A DNA stretch of 64,000 bases, from the NCBI RefSeq assembly GCF_000685865.1, contig NZ_JMKS01000005.1, positions 62,001 through 126,000 of the forward strand, read 5' to 3'. Below the pieces are notes generated by a model. It ran no database searches. It saw only the letters and a list, made by a program, of their open reading frames with translations, and was not told the DNA's origin. Positions 50,810 through 58,531 of this stretch are shown piece by piece. The DNA comes from Exiguobacterium antarcticum DSM 14480. Lineage in GTDB: Bacteria; Bacillota; Bacilli; Exiguobacteriales; Exiguobacteriaceae. Numbering within the stretch: the first letter of the stretch is position 1; each line of letters starts with the position of its first letter. The position numbers and the translations under genes are program-made.

Positions 50810-52087
50810 ATGTTAAAAAAATTGCTTTCGACAGTATTGTTAGGAACATTACTTTTGGCAACTGCGCCGAATTCTGGTCATGCTGCGACGATTAAGGAAA
50901 AGAAATCTCAAAATGCGACAGAACAGCGTCAATTGGAAAAAGCAATCAAAAAACAAGAAGCTAAAATATCAACGGAACAGCGAGAAATCAATAAAATTGA
51001 TGCTGCGATCAATGAAAATATTTTCCGGATTTCAGAAAAAAATAAACAGATTCAGCAACTGAATCTTCAGATTAAAGATCTCGAAGCGGAAATTGTTCGA
51101 TATGAAGCGATGTTGAAACGGCAAGAAGAACTGTTGGGGGATCGTTTACGTGTCCTTCAAGAAAATGATGGAAATTCAATTAAATGGGAAGAAGTCATTT
51201 TTGGATCGAAAAATCTAGGGGATTTATTTAGTCGCGTCATGGCAGGTAAAAAGATTGCTGAACAAGATGACAAGATGATTTCTGCCTACCTGGAGACACA
51301 AAAAAAACTAGCCGAAATGAAACGTAATCTTATGGCTAAAAAAGAAGAACGTGTTCAAGAAAAAGAAACGTTGTTAGAGCAGAAAAAACAGCTGAAGAAG
51401 CAAATGAAGGAACGGAGTGCGACCTTAAAGAAGTTGCGTAAAGGGAAAACGAAGTTCACGACGAAACTATTGAACGCCAAAGAATTACAAGCGACACTAG
51501 AAGCACAAGAGCGAGCGATTGCAGCAGCGAAAGCAGCGGCAAAGGCAGCAGCTGAACGTGCTGCAGCTGAACAAGCAGCGGCTGAACGTGCGGCAAAAGA
51601 GGCGGCAAAAGCGACGAGCGAATCAAATAAATCCGCAGTCAGTCCTTCTCCGGTCGTTAGTGTTCCAACAGGCTCAGCGAAGTTCATTCGTCCAGCTTCA
51701 GGTGGTGTTTCACAAGGATTTGGACCGGCGAGTGGGGCAAACGGGTATACTTTTCATAATGGAGTAGACTTCAGCGGACCAGTGGGGTCGCCGATTCGAG
51801 CAGCCGCTTCCGGAACAGTCATTACAGCTGGAAGTGGAGGACCTTACGGAAACCATGTCATGATTTCGCATTTCCTGAATGGTCAAGTCTATACGACGGT
51901 GTACGCTCATATGAATTCGTTGGCAGTTCGTGCGGGTCAGACGGTTTCACAAGGTCAATCGCTTGGTACGCTTGGAAGTACCGGCAACTCGACTGGACCA
52001 CATCTTCATTTTGAATTGCATATCGGTGGATATCAATACAGTGCGACAGGACCGGCAAACACGGTTAATCCACTTGGATATTTATGA
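50810..52087 (+). CDS. Secreted coiled-coil/M23 murein hydrolase, second copy
   Basis: A 425-residue paralogue of the preceding gene with the same plan: signal peptide (cleavage near GHAA), coiled coil (about 25-265), short Ser-rich linker and M23 domain (about 290-420) with FHNGVDF and HLHFELH. The core ENDGNSIKWEEVIFGSK is identical; the Ala-rich tract and linker are shorter. The ATG at 50810 follows GTGAGG, with the GTG at 50795 too near. It has its own leader and terminator, so the two copies can be regulated apart. Confidence 0.92.
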   Translation: MLKKLLSTVLLGTLLLATAPNSGHAATIKEKKSQNATEQRQLEKAIKKQEAKISTEQREINKIDAAINENIFRISEKNKQIQQLNLQIKDLEAEIVRYEAMLKRQEELLGDRLRVLQENDGNSIKWEEVIFGSKNLGDLFSRVMAGKKIAEQDDKMISAYLETQKKLAEMKRNLMAKKEERVQEKETLLEQKKQLKKQMKERSATLKKLRKGKTKFTTKLLNAKELQATLEAQERAIAAAKAAAKAAAERAAAEQAAAERAAKEAAKATSESNKSAVSPSPVVSVPTGSAKFIRPASGGVSQGFGPASGANGYTFHNGVDFSGPVGSPIRAAASGTVITAGSGGPYGNHVMISHFLNGQVYTTVYAHMNSLAVRAGQTVSQGQSLGTLGSTGNSTGPHLHFELHIGGYQYSATGPANTVNPLGYL

Positions 52088-52088
52088 A

Positions 52089-52113
52089 AACGAGCTTCGG
52101 CTCGTTTTTTTGA
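52089..52113 (+). terminator. Terminator of the second M23 gene
   Basis: AACGAGC-TTCG-GCTCGTT stem-loop followed by TTTTTTG. Confidence 0.88.
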
Positions 52114-52151
52114 TAACGCTATGCTACAGTAAAAAGGAATTAAATTACGAG

Positions 52152-52244
52152 CAACTAGGGGAGCTGGAGGAGTCCGGCTGAGAGGAAAACTATTCTGTTT
52201 TCGACCCTGTCACCTGAACTGGATAATACCAGCGTAGGAAAGTT
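52152..52244 (+). ncRNA. TPP riboswitch (THI element)
   Basis: The thi-box core is clear: GGGGAGC..., GGCTGAGAGG at about 52177-52186, CCCTGTCACCTGAACTGGAT then AATACCAGCGTAGGAAAG. Thiamine pyrophosphate binding should fold the downstream terminator and shut off thiD-thiM-thiE. Confidence 0.96.
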
Positions 52245-52289
52245 GAGATCGAAGACATGAGATATAAAACCTAGATGAGGGTTTTTCAT

Positions 52290-52327
52290 GGCGTCGTCTG
52301 CTTTTTTACAGCGGACGGCGCTTTTTG
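52290..52327 (+). terminator. Expression-platform terminator of the TPP riboswitch
   Basis: GGCGTCGTCTGC / GCGGACGGCGC (with G-U pairs) around TTTTTTACA, followed by TTTTTG, between the aptamer and thiD. Confidence 0.8.
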
Positions 52328-52373
52328 TCGTCCGTTTTCTCCTAATTGGCTCATAAGAAAGGGAGGAAGCGAT

Positions 52374-53183
52374 ATGAAACATGTATTGACGATTGCAGGA
52401 TCGGATTCTAGTGGTGGAGCGGGCATTCAAGCAGATTTAAAAACATTTTCTGCCCTCGGCGTGTATGGGATGAGTGTCCTCACAGCGATTACGGCACAAA
52501 ATACATTAGGTGTCCAAGCCGTCGAGGATGTGTCACCTCGTCTTGTAGAAGCACAATTGACATCTATCTTTTCCGATATTCGTGTTGATGCTGTCAAAAT
52601 CGGGATGGTCTCTAATCAAGAAACGATTCAAATCATCGCAAAACAATTAAAACAATGTGATGCTCCAATCATTTTAGATCCAGTCATGGTCGCAAAAGGT
52701 GGACACGGCTTGTTACGGAAAGATGCAGAACAAGCCTTGTTAGAACATCTGTTACCGCTCGCGACACTCGTCACACCGAACATCCCCGAAATCGAGCGGA
52801 TGATTGGGAGGACGGTTCAATCGCTTTCGGATATGGAACAAGCAACGGTGGAACTAGCGAAAAGACCCGGGGGAGCCATTTTGCTCAAAGGTGGTCATTT
52901 GGAGGGACAACAAGCAATCGATTTGTTATATACGCAAGGAAATCATTACGTGTATGAACAGAAACGACTAACTCGTCAGCACACACATGGTACAGGATGC
53001 ACGTTGTCTGCTGCGATTGCAGCCCGACTCGCACAAGGTGACTCCTTGTACGACAGTATCATGTATGCGAAACAGTACGTGACGGAGGCGATTCGCCACG
53101 GTTTTGCGCTCGGACACGGAATTGGACCAACCCATCACTTTTACGAACTTTGGAGGGAAAATCATGTTACCGATTATTCATGA
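52374..53183 (+). CDS. thiD: Hydroxymethylpyrimidine/phosphomethylpyrimidine kinase
   Basis: Phosphorylates HMP and HMP-phosphate for thiamine synthesis or salvage. 269 aa, ribokinase fold, with TIAGSDSSGGAGIQADLKT near 5, DPVMVAKGG near 105 and the anion-hole THGTGCTLSAAI near 207. The ATG follows AAGGGAGG; an in-frame start at 52275 lies inside the riboswitch terminator and is rejected. First gene of the riboswitch-controlled operon; overlaps thiM by 20 bp. Confidence 0.95.
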   Translation: MKHVLTIAGSDSSGGAGIQADLKTFSALGVYGMSVLTAITAQNTLGVQAVEDVSPRLVEAQLTSIFSDIRVDAVKIGMVSNQETIQIIAKQLKQCDAPIILDPVMVAKGGHGLLRKDAEQALLEHLLPLATLVTPNIPEIERMIGRTVQSLSDMEQATVELAKRPGGAILLKGGHLEGQQAIDLLYTQGNHYVYEQKRLTRQHTHGTGCTLSAAIAARLAQGDSLYDSIMYAKQYVTEAIRHGFALGHGIGPTHHFYELWRENHVTDYS

Positions 53184-53934
53184 CAAAAAACCACTGATTC
53201 ATCATTTGACGAACACGGTCACGATCAACGACTGTGCCAATATGACGCTAGCGCTTGGAGGATCCCCAGTCATGGCGGAAGATGTATTAGAAGTAGAAGA
53301 GATGGTTGGTCTTGCTGACGCTGTCGTCATCAATACAGGCACGCTGCATCCATCGATCCGGGAGGCGCAACTGTTGGCAGGGAAAACCGCTAATCGATTG
53401 GGCAAACCAATTATTCTGGATCCGGTCGGAACAGGCGCGACGACATTACGTACGAATTTCATAAACGAATTGATGCATGACATTCAGTTTACGGTCATTA
53501 AAGGAAATGCCTCAGAAATCAAAACGCTAATCGGGCAAGCGACGACGACAAAAGGAGTAGATGTTGCGGAAGGGGAATCACTCGATTTTCAAGCAGTCCA
53601 TACCTTTGCAGCACAAACCAACCAAGTCATTGTCGTGACAGGTCCGATTGACTTTGTGACGGACGGAAGCCGTCAATGCCGTCTCGATGTCGGGGCAAAG
53701 CGGCTTGGGCAAGTGACCGGGACGGGGTGTATGACAGCTTCGTTGATTGCGACGTTTTTAGGAGCGGGATATGGCCGATTCGAGGCAGCCGTATATGGGA
53801 CATATTTGATGGGCAAAGCAGGGGAGCTTGCTGATCGACAAGCAGGGATCGGTGATTTTCGGACGGGTTTGTTTAATGCAGTCAGTTTAATGACGGAAGA
53901 GACGCTTCAGGAGGTGCAAACCGATGGAAACTGA
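53164..53934 (+). CDS. thiM: Hydroxyethylthiazole kinase
   Basis: Salvage kinase that phosphorylates 4-methyl-5-hydroxyethylthiazole. 256 aa, with HHLTNTVTINDCANMTLALG near 13, INTGTLHP near 58, DPVGTGATTLR near 87 and VTGTGCMTAS near 184 (catalytic Cys and Asp region). The ATG at 53164 follows GGAGGG and lies inside the end of thiD. Ends 11 bp inside thiE. With thiD and thiE it makes thiamine phosphate from the two salvaged rings. Confidence 0.95.
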   Translation: MLPIIHDKKPLIHHLTNTVTINDCANMTLALGGSPVMAEDVLEVEEMVGLADAVVINTGTLHPSIREAQLLAGKTANRLGKPIILDPVGTGATTLRTNFINELMHDIQFTVIKGNASEIKTLIGQATTTKGVDVAEGESLDFQAVHTFAAQTNQVIVVTGPIDFVTDGSRQCRLDVGAKRLGQVTGTGCMTASLIATFLGAGYGRFEAAVYGTYLMGKAGELADRQAGIGDFRTGLFNAVSLMTEETLQEVQTDGN

Positions 53935-54562
53935 TTACTTCGTGTATGCCGTGACCGATCGACGGTTTCACCCTGAATTGAACTTGATAGATGCGGTAGA
54001 AGCAGCGCTCAAAGGTGGTGCGACGATTGTTCAATTACGTGAAAAACAAACATCAGGAAAAACTTTTTTAGAAGCGGCCATCGGACTGAAGGCGTTGACG
54101 GAACGTTACGGCGTGCCACTGATCATCAATGATCGGATTGATATTGCGATGCTCGTAGGCGCTGGTTTGCATATCGGACAGGAAGACATCCCTTTGCGTG
54201 AAGCTCGTCGTCTTCTGCCTACAGCGATGATTGGTGTCTCTGTCTCGACGGTAGAACAGGCACTAATCGCGGAACGGGAAGGGGCGAATTATTTAGGCGT
54301 CGGTTCACTTTTTCTGACGACGACGAAACGAAATGCTACTTTCATGCCGAAAGAAACGTTAAAGGCGATTCGTCAAGCTGTTCAGGTTCCGTTGGTCGGG
54401 ATTGGCGGGATCACCCAAGAAAACATCGGTGAACTAGGCAGTTTAGTCGACGGATATGCTGTCATCTCCACACTGTTTGCGAAAAAAGAAATCGAACGGG
54501 CGACACAGGAATTCAGAGAAGCCGCAAAACAAGCGCGTCAGAGCATTTCAGACAGGGTATAG
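53924..54562 (+). CDS. thiE: Thiamine-phosphate synthase
   Basis: Joins HMP pyrophosphate and thiazole phosphate. 212 aa, TIM barrel, with VQLREKQTSGKTF near 34, INDRIDIAM near 68, GQEDIPLREAR near 86, VGSLFLTTTKRNA near 126 and GIGGITQENIGEL near 162. The SD AGGAGGTG lies in the thiM end. Last thiamine gene. No thiC, thiG or thiO is in the window, so the operon seems to serve salvage. Confidence 0.95.
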   Translation: METDYFVYAVTDRRFHPELNLIDAVEAALKGGATIVQLREKQTSGKTFLEAAIGLKALTERYGVPLIINDRIDIAMLVGAGLHIGQEDIPLREARRLLPTAMIGVSVSTVEQALIAEREGANYLGVGSLFLTTTKRNATFMPKETLKAIRQAVQVPLVGIGGITQENIGELGSLVDGYAVISTLFAKKEIERATQEFREAAKQARQSISDRV

Positions 54563-54582
54563 TCATCAAGAGGTGATAAGTC

Positions 54583-55029
54583 GTGAAATGGCAGTCTATT
54601 CGATTTCGGGGACGTTGGATTCGATATAAAATCGAACCACAAATCATTCGAGTCGATAATCGAGGGAAATATCATTTAGGAGCAGCTTTGTTCCCTTTTC
54701 CTAATCGGTATTCGTATCAACTAGCTGTTCTATTAAAAAATAAATACCAACAACGTTATAAACGTTCCTTGCTGATTCAAACGAGCTCCATCGCGACTGA
54801 GATTTGGGGACACACACATCTCGATCTTTTTTACCGGCTGATGTTGCATCTTCCGTTACCGAGGTTGTTACGGAAACGGTATCGTGAACGCCTATACAGT
54901 ACAGGTATCATTGATATCGGTGTTCGTGCCGTCGACAATAATCGGATTGTCTGGGATATCGGAAATTTTTTGGGTGGTTGGTTCTTTTACGCGATCACAA
55001 GACGAAATCAACACAAATCAGAACGCTGA
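54583..55029 (+). CDS. Hypothetical basic protein (148 aa) downstream of thiE
   Basis: Not recognised. The protein is strongly basic with many aromatic residues, no signal peptide, and two weakly hydrophobic stretches (about residues 84-95 and 128-140). It starts at GTG with AAGAGGTGA, 20 bp after thiE, so it is probably in the thiamine transcript. No thiamine-related motif is seen, so the link may be only positional. A peripheral membrane or nucleic-acid-binding role would fit the charge but is guesswork. Confidence 0.65.
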   Translation: MKWQSIRFRGRWIRYKIEPQIIRVDNRGKYHLGAALFPFPNRYSYQLAVLLKNKYQQRYKRSLLIQTSSIATEIWGHTHLDLFYRLMLHLPLPRLLRKRYRERLYSTGIIDIGVRAVDNNRIVWDIGNFLGGWFFYAITRRNQHKSER

Positions 55030-55059
55030 TTGTTCATTTTTTTCCGGATAGCGTCTAAA

Positions 55060-55098
55060 AGGGTTCTCTTCTGTACTTTAAGAAGAGAACTTTTTTAA
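55060..55098 (+). terminator. Terminator of the thi operon
   Basis: AAGGGTTCTCTTC / GAAGAGAACTTTT stem around TGTACTTTAA, then TTTTTT. Confidence 0.85.
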
Positions 55099-55223
55099 TA
55101 GGAGTCGAGCAGGGGAAACTAGTTATTTTTTGACGGATTTAGAGGTAGGTCAGAGGTCAGGAATGGATTTTCTTGCAATTGATCCGAATCGATGGTGCAA
55201 TTAAAAGGAAAGAGGTGATTGCG

Positions 55224-55589
55224 TTGGATGCCCCACGTTGTGAAACGATTGCCATTGATATAAAACGTGCGCAGGAAATTGGGCACGTCGTCGATACGAT
55301 TCCGACGATGGATATCGGAAAGCTGTTTAAAGTATTATCAGACGCAACGCGTCTGCGAATCGCCTATGCGCTGACGATAGAAGAAGAACTTTGTGTCTGT
55401 GACGTCTCCGCTTCAGTCGATTGTTCCATCGCGACAGCGTCCCACCATCTGCGGACCTTGTTGAAACAAGGGTTAGTAAAATATAGAAAAGAAGGAAAAG
55501 TCGTCTACTATTCCTTGGATGATCATCATGTGTCCTCTCTTGTGCATCTTGCGATGGAACACGTGAATGAAGGAAAATTCTCGTCCTGA
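55224..55589 (+). CDS. cadC: CadC/SmtB-type metal-sensing ArsR family repressor
   Basis: A 121-residue winged-helix repressor with strong similarity to staphylococcal CadC: EELCVCD near 58 (two soft-metal cysteines), the recognition helix SIATASHHLRTLLKQG near 75 and a C-terminal DDHH...HLAMEHVNE helix that keeps the zinc-site D, H, H, E ligands. The N-terminal arm has only one cysteine (APRCETIAI); CadC normally has two. TTG start with AGAGG at 8 nt. No cadA or exporter gene lies downstream, so its target is elsewhere or lost. Confidence 0.88.
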   Translation: MDAPRCETIAIDIKRAQEIGHVVDTIPTMDIGKLFKVLSDATRLRIAYALTIEEELCVCDVSASVDCSIATASHHLRTLLKQGLVKYRKEGKVVYYSLDDHHVSSLVHLAMEHVNEGKFSS

Positions 55590-55590
55590 A

Positions 55591-55650
55591 TAAAAACAAA
55601 AACAAACACGTACCGTCCATGTGACCGTCACGTGTTTGTTTTTGTTTAGG
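55591..55650. terminator. Long bidirectional terminator
   Basis: CAAAAACAAACACGT / ACGTGTTTGTTTTTG stem (15 bp) enclosing GACGGTCACATGG-type inner pairs; T-rich on both ends. It serves cadC on the plus strand and the minus-strand RNA candidate. Confidence 0.85.
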
Positions 55651-55840
55651 AGACAGGTTTAGAACGTTGATCTTGTCCGTTTCTTTTATACGGATGCCTA
55701 CTCTGCTTGGTTTTCGCTACTTCGGTCATCCGCAAGGTGAACGTTGAAGATTTTACGTGACAGACGAACTTCCTGTCACAACCCTACTATCTTCAGTTTT
55801 CAAAGAACATGACTCTTTTTTTATTCCTGATTTTAATTGT
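55600..55840 (-). ncRNA. Candidate boxA-containing small RNA (rRNA-spacer-like)
   Basis: No protein fits this interval. On the minus strand TGTTCTTTGAAAACTGAAG (about 55814-55796) equals the boxA antitermination motif found in Bacilli rRNA leaders and 16S-23S spacers. Then follow GAAGAT/ATCTTC enclosing GTGACAG/CTGTCAC, a CGGATG/CATCCG stem and the strong terminator at 55650-55591. An upstream TTGAAA/TAAAAA-like promoter is possible near 55845. No 16S, 23S or 5S sequence is present. It is either a stray rRNA-spacer fragment or an independent RNA. Confidence 0.4.
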
Positions 55841-55864
55841 TTTCAAACCAAGAGTGTCGGACAA

Positions 55865-55957
55865 TTGACGTGTCGCAAGACACGCCTTGCCCGAAGACGA
55901 TTCATCTCCCACTTGCACTAGGGTTTCGCCCTGAACGTTTAGAAGTGGGAGTATTCT
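55865..55957 (-). mobile_element. IS200/IS605 right-end relic (TnpB omega-RNA 3' end)
   Basis: Minus strand: CTCCCACTT ... AAGTGGGAG stem (55953 to 55907) with an inner CAGGGCGAAACCCT hairpin, then CGTGTC-TTGC-GACACG (55884-55869) followed directly by TCAA (55868-55865). A subterminal hairpin followed by TCAA is the right-end signature of IS608-type elements, and the larger stem resembles the TnpB guide-RNA scaffold. No tnpA or tnpB remains; the inner side runs straight into a chemoreceptor gene. Confidence 0.6.
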
Positions 55958-56561
55958 CGTCTAATTTTGATAAAAAGATGGTTGCGGCAATTAACAAAAA
56001 AGATAAGATCGATAAACTAATGCACATCCGTTTATAATTCGCCGTTAATTCAGTTGTTAATTCGAGCTTTTGTTCCAATTCACGATACAACTTCTCTTTG
56101 ATTTGTGAGAGGTCCTCGAGAATCGTTTGAGTGGTTTGAGTCGTCTGCCTAGCTAATTTTTTGGCATTCTGTGGGTGATCGGTTTCATAGACAGTGAACA
56201 CTTCCTCGATTTCCTCTTCCCAAGCGCTGTTACGTAGCAATAAATCTTTGATTGCACCTGGCGTCTGATTGGATGCATTCAGTAAGCGTCGTAAGTCATG
56301 GACTTTTGAAGTGGAAAAATAATACTGTTCGATGTAACGTTCATCTTCGTATAACAATAATCCACGGACGGCATTTGCCCGGTCGCGATTATGTTCTATC
56401 AACTCGTCGACTTGCTTGATCATTGGAATATCTTGTCTATGCATTTCTTCCGTCAGTTTAGAAATAGCTCGGTATCCATTCAAGGCATAAAGCAATGGGA
56501 TTGAAGCGAACAGACTGACAATCAGAATGAGAATGATGCGGTGACGCCACAGCTGATTCAT
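55902..56561 (-). pseudogene. Methyl-accepting chemotaxis protein, N-terminal part only
   Basis: About 200 true residues of a chemoreceptor: helix 1 (about 7-27), a four-helix-bundle ligand domain (about 30-175, typical spacing ISKLTEEMHRQDIPMIKQVDELI and RANAVRGLLLYEDERY) and helix 2 (about 178-198, ISLSILSFLLIAATIFLSKL). The HAMP and methylation/signalling domains are missing. After LDEN the frame runs into the IS200/IS605 right end, adding a foreign SRSGRNPSASGR-like tail. ATG at 56561 follows AAAGGA. It could at most be a dead membrane sensor. Confidence 0.75.
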
Positions 56562-56682
56562 ACAATTCATCCTTTTTTACTAATACGTAATGTCATTATC
56601 TTAACCACTATTTCCCAAAAAGTGAAGGATTATGCAAATAAAGATGGAACATTTTCTCTTATCTTGCGTATTGTACACAAAA

Positions 56683-56716
56683 AACCGCTACATAAAATTT
56701 ATGTAGCGGTGAAGGT
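56683..56716 (-). terminator. Terminator of the YitT gene
   Basis: ACCGCTACATAAA / TTTATGTAGCGGT stem followed on the minus strand by TTTTTTG. Confidence 0.88.
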
Positions 56717-56728
56717 ACTTCACGAAGA

Positions 56729-57598
56729 TTAAAAAGAATACGAGTGTTCTTTATAATTTCCGAAAACCGTATGAATCTCGGAAAATGTGACAAAGGCATT
56801 GGATTCGACAGAGGAAACGATTTCTTGTAGTTTAAGGATTTCATTGTTTTGGACAACGACATACACCATCTTTTTCGTTCGGTTCGAATACCCACCACGC
56901 GCATCAAGAATCGTCACACCACGTCCAAGTTCTTTTGTGATGACCTCATTGATTTCATCTGCTTTTTCACAAATGATGATACATTGCTTAGAAGCAGAAT
57001 AAAAACTATAGACGGTTTGAAGTGCTTTTGCACGAACAAAACTCATGATCAGTGCATACATGACGTGCTTCAAATCAAATACAAACCAGACGAGTACATA
57101 AATCACTAAGTCCTGCATTAAAAAAATACGTGGGAGCGGCCAATTATGAAAACGTGCATAGAAAAATTTCCCGAGAATATCGAGTCCGCCTGTTGAGGCA
57201 CCGCCAAAGAAAATCAAGGCCATCGCTAAACCAGAAACAAGACCGGCAAAAATAGAAGCGACGAGAGGATCATTTAAAGACTCAGGTACGATTTGTGTTG
57301 GAATCCAGTCAATCAAAAAAGAAGAGACCAGGACGATGATACCCGATAAAAACATAAATCGTTTGGGTAAAAAACGAAAGCCGAGTAAAAAAAGTGGGAT
57401 GTTTAAGACAAGTTGTGTCAAGCCGATGGGTGTATGAAACAATTCTTGGGCAATGAGCGTAATCCCCATGATACCACCGGATCCGATATCGTTAGGTGAT
57501 AAGAGAAGGCTGATATACAACGAGTACAACAATGTTCCAACCAAAAGGAAACCAATTTTTTCTGTTCGTTTTTTCTTTGTAGGTCGTTTAATTTTCAT
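56729..57598 (-). CDS. YitT family membrane protein
   Basis: A 289-residue member of the YitT (DUF161 plus DUF2179) family. Five or six helices occupy about residues 12-185 (GGIMGITLIAQELF, GGASTGGLDILGKF). A soluble C-terminal ACT-like domain covers about 205-280 with ELGRGVTILDARGGYSNRTK. The family is widespread in Firmicutes, and its transport role is not settled. It is transcribed divergently from the small exported protein gene at 57739. Confidence 0.9.
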   Translation of the reverse strand: MKIKRPTKKKRTEKIGFLLVGTLLYSLYISLLLSPNDIGSGGIMGITLIAQELFHTPIGLTQLVLNIPLFLLGFRFLPKRFMFLSGIIVLVSSFLIDWIPTQIVPESLNDPLVASIFAGLVSGLAMALIFFGGASTGGLDILGKFFYARFHNWPLPRIFLMQDLVIYVLVWFVFDLKHVMYALIMSFVRAKALQTVYSFYSASKQCIIICEKADEINEVITKELGRGVTILDARGGYSNRTKKMVYVVVQNNEILKLQEIVSSVESNAFVTFSEIHTVFGNYKEHSYSF

Positions 57599-57738
57599 GG
57601 TGAATGATGAGAAATCTCATGCTCCTCCTCTGTAAAAGTATCTGCCTGCAAGAGTACGCTGATATCAGGAATAATTCAACCCCTGATTTGAAAAAGGTTA
57701 ACAAAACGACGAGTTTTTTGAGAAAGGGGACCATTTTT

Positions 57739-58347
57739 TTGAAAAAAATCATACTGATCATTTTCTGTGTCGGAATCGGGTTATCGACCGGTTCATGGGT
57801 GGTCTTACAGCAGCAAAAACAACCGGAAGAAGAAAGTTGGAAAGACGGTCATGTGATTACCCGTCATGTCGGCACGTCCATTTCAAATACGGCAGCCATC
57901 GAAGAATTGGTCAAACAGTTTCCGTTCTCCGAGTCCTTAGACGACGTTTCAATTACAGGGACAACCGTACGGATGACGTATCGCGTGACGGGGAAAGAAC
58001 GAGTAGCGTGGACAGGGAGCGATACGGAGGATATTAAACGTGGAAGCCCATTCTTTTTAGAAAGTCGTTTGCCAAAGCTCATCATGCACCATACGTTAGG
58101 TCTTTTTTTGAGTGTATCGGATCTCTCCGAACTCCGGATCGAGTACAATGATCCGTTCACTGAAGTGGTATTTGACGTGGACCGTTCGAAGTTTGAAGAG
58201 TATACGCCGAAAGATATCGACCGAGCCAGTTCTTCCGCAGATCGGTTTAATCGTGTCGTCGTGGAAGACTATATTCTTGTTGATTCAAGGCGGGCCGCAT
58301 TTTTCGAAAAGTTTGTCGATGCGCTCCGCATCACACCTGAAAACTAG
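57739..58347 (+). CDS. Exported hypothetical protein (202 aa)
   Basis: Not recognised. The TTG at 57739 (AAAGGGG, 11 nt) gives KKIILIIFCVGIGLSTGSWV, an uncleaved anchor or signal peptide. The extracellular part (about 30-202) is mixed alpha/beta without cysteine; it includes SITGTTVRMTYRVTGKERV and ends with FVDALRITPEN. A longer frame back to 57604 has no ribosome site. The next gene is a formate/nitrite channel after 184 bp. Confidence 0.65.
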   Translation: MKKIILIIFCVGIGLSTGSWVVLQQQKQPEEESWKDGHVITRHVGTSISNTAAIEELVKQFPFSESLDDVSITGTTVRMTYRVTGKERVAWTGSDTEDIKRGSPFFLESRLPKLIMHHTLGLFLSVSDLSELRIEYNDPFTEVVFDVDRSKFEEYTPKDIDRASSSADRFNRVVVEDYILVDSRRAAFFEKFVDALRITPEN

Positions 58348-58391
58348 TTGTATCTAACAATGAAAAGGCATTTTTCACAAACTTGACACAA

Positions 58392-58405
58392 TGATATCGT
58401 TTTCA
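58392..58405 (+). promoter_or_regulatory. Possible cre box before the formate/nitrite channel
   Basis: TGATATCGTTTTCA fits the loose cre form TGNNANCGNNNNCA. It lies 127 bp before the start codon, close to TTGACA-like boxes (58383 and 58419). The rest of 58348-58531 is AT-rich leader with no other clear element. Confidence 0.4.
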
Positions 58406-58531
58406 CCTTGTTCTTTTGACAAAACGCTAAATAAGGTCTATTCATCACTTGAACATCTTATAAGATGGAAGTATGATAATAAGTGAACAGACATTGTGAA
58501 GTTTTGAACAAAAGAAAGCGAGGTTTCTACG

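Noticed and set aside
55650-55840. Partial rRNA gene
   Set aside because: Only a boxA-like motif is present; no recognisable 16S, 23S or 5S segment could be read on either strand.
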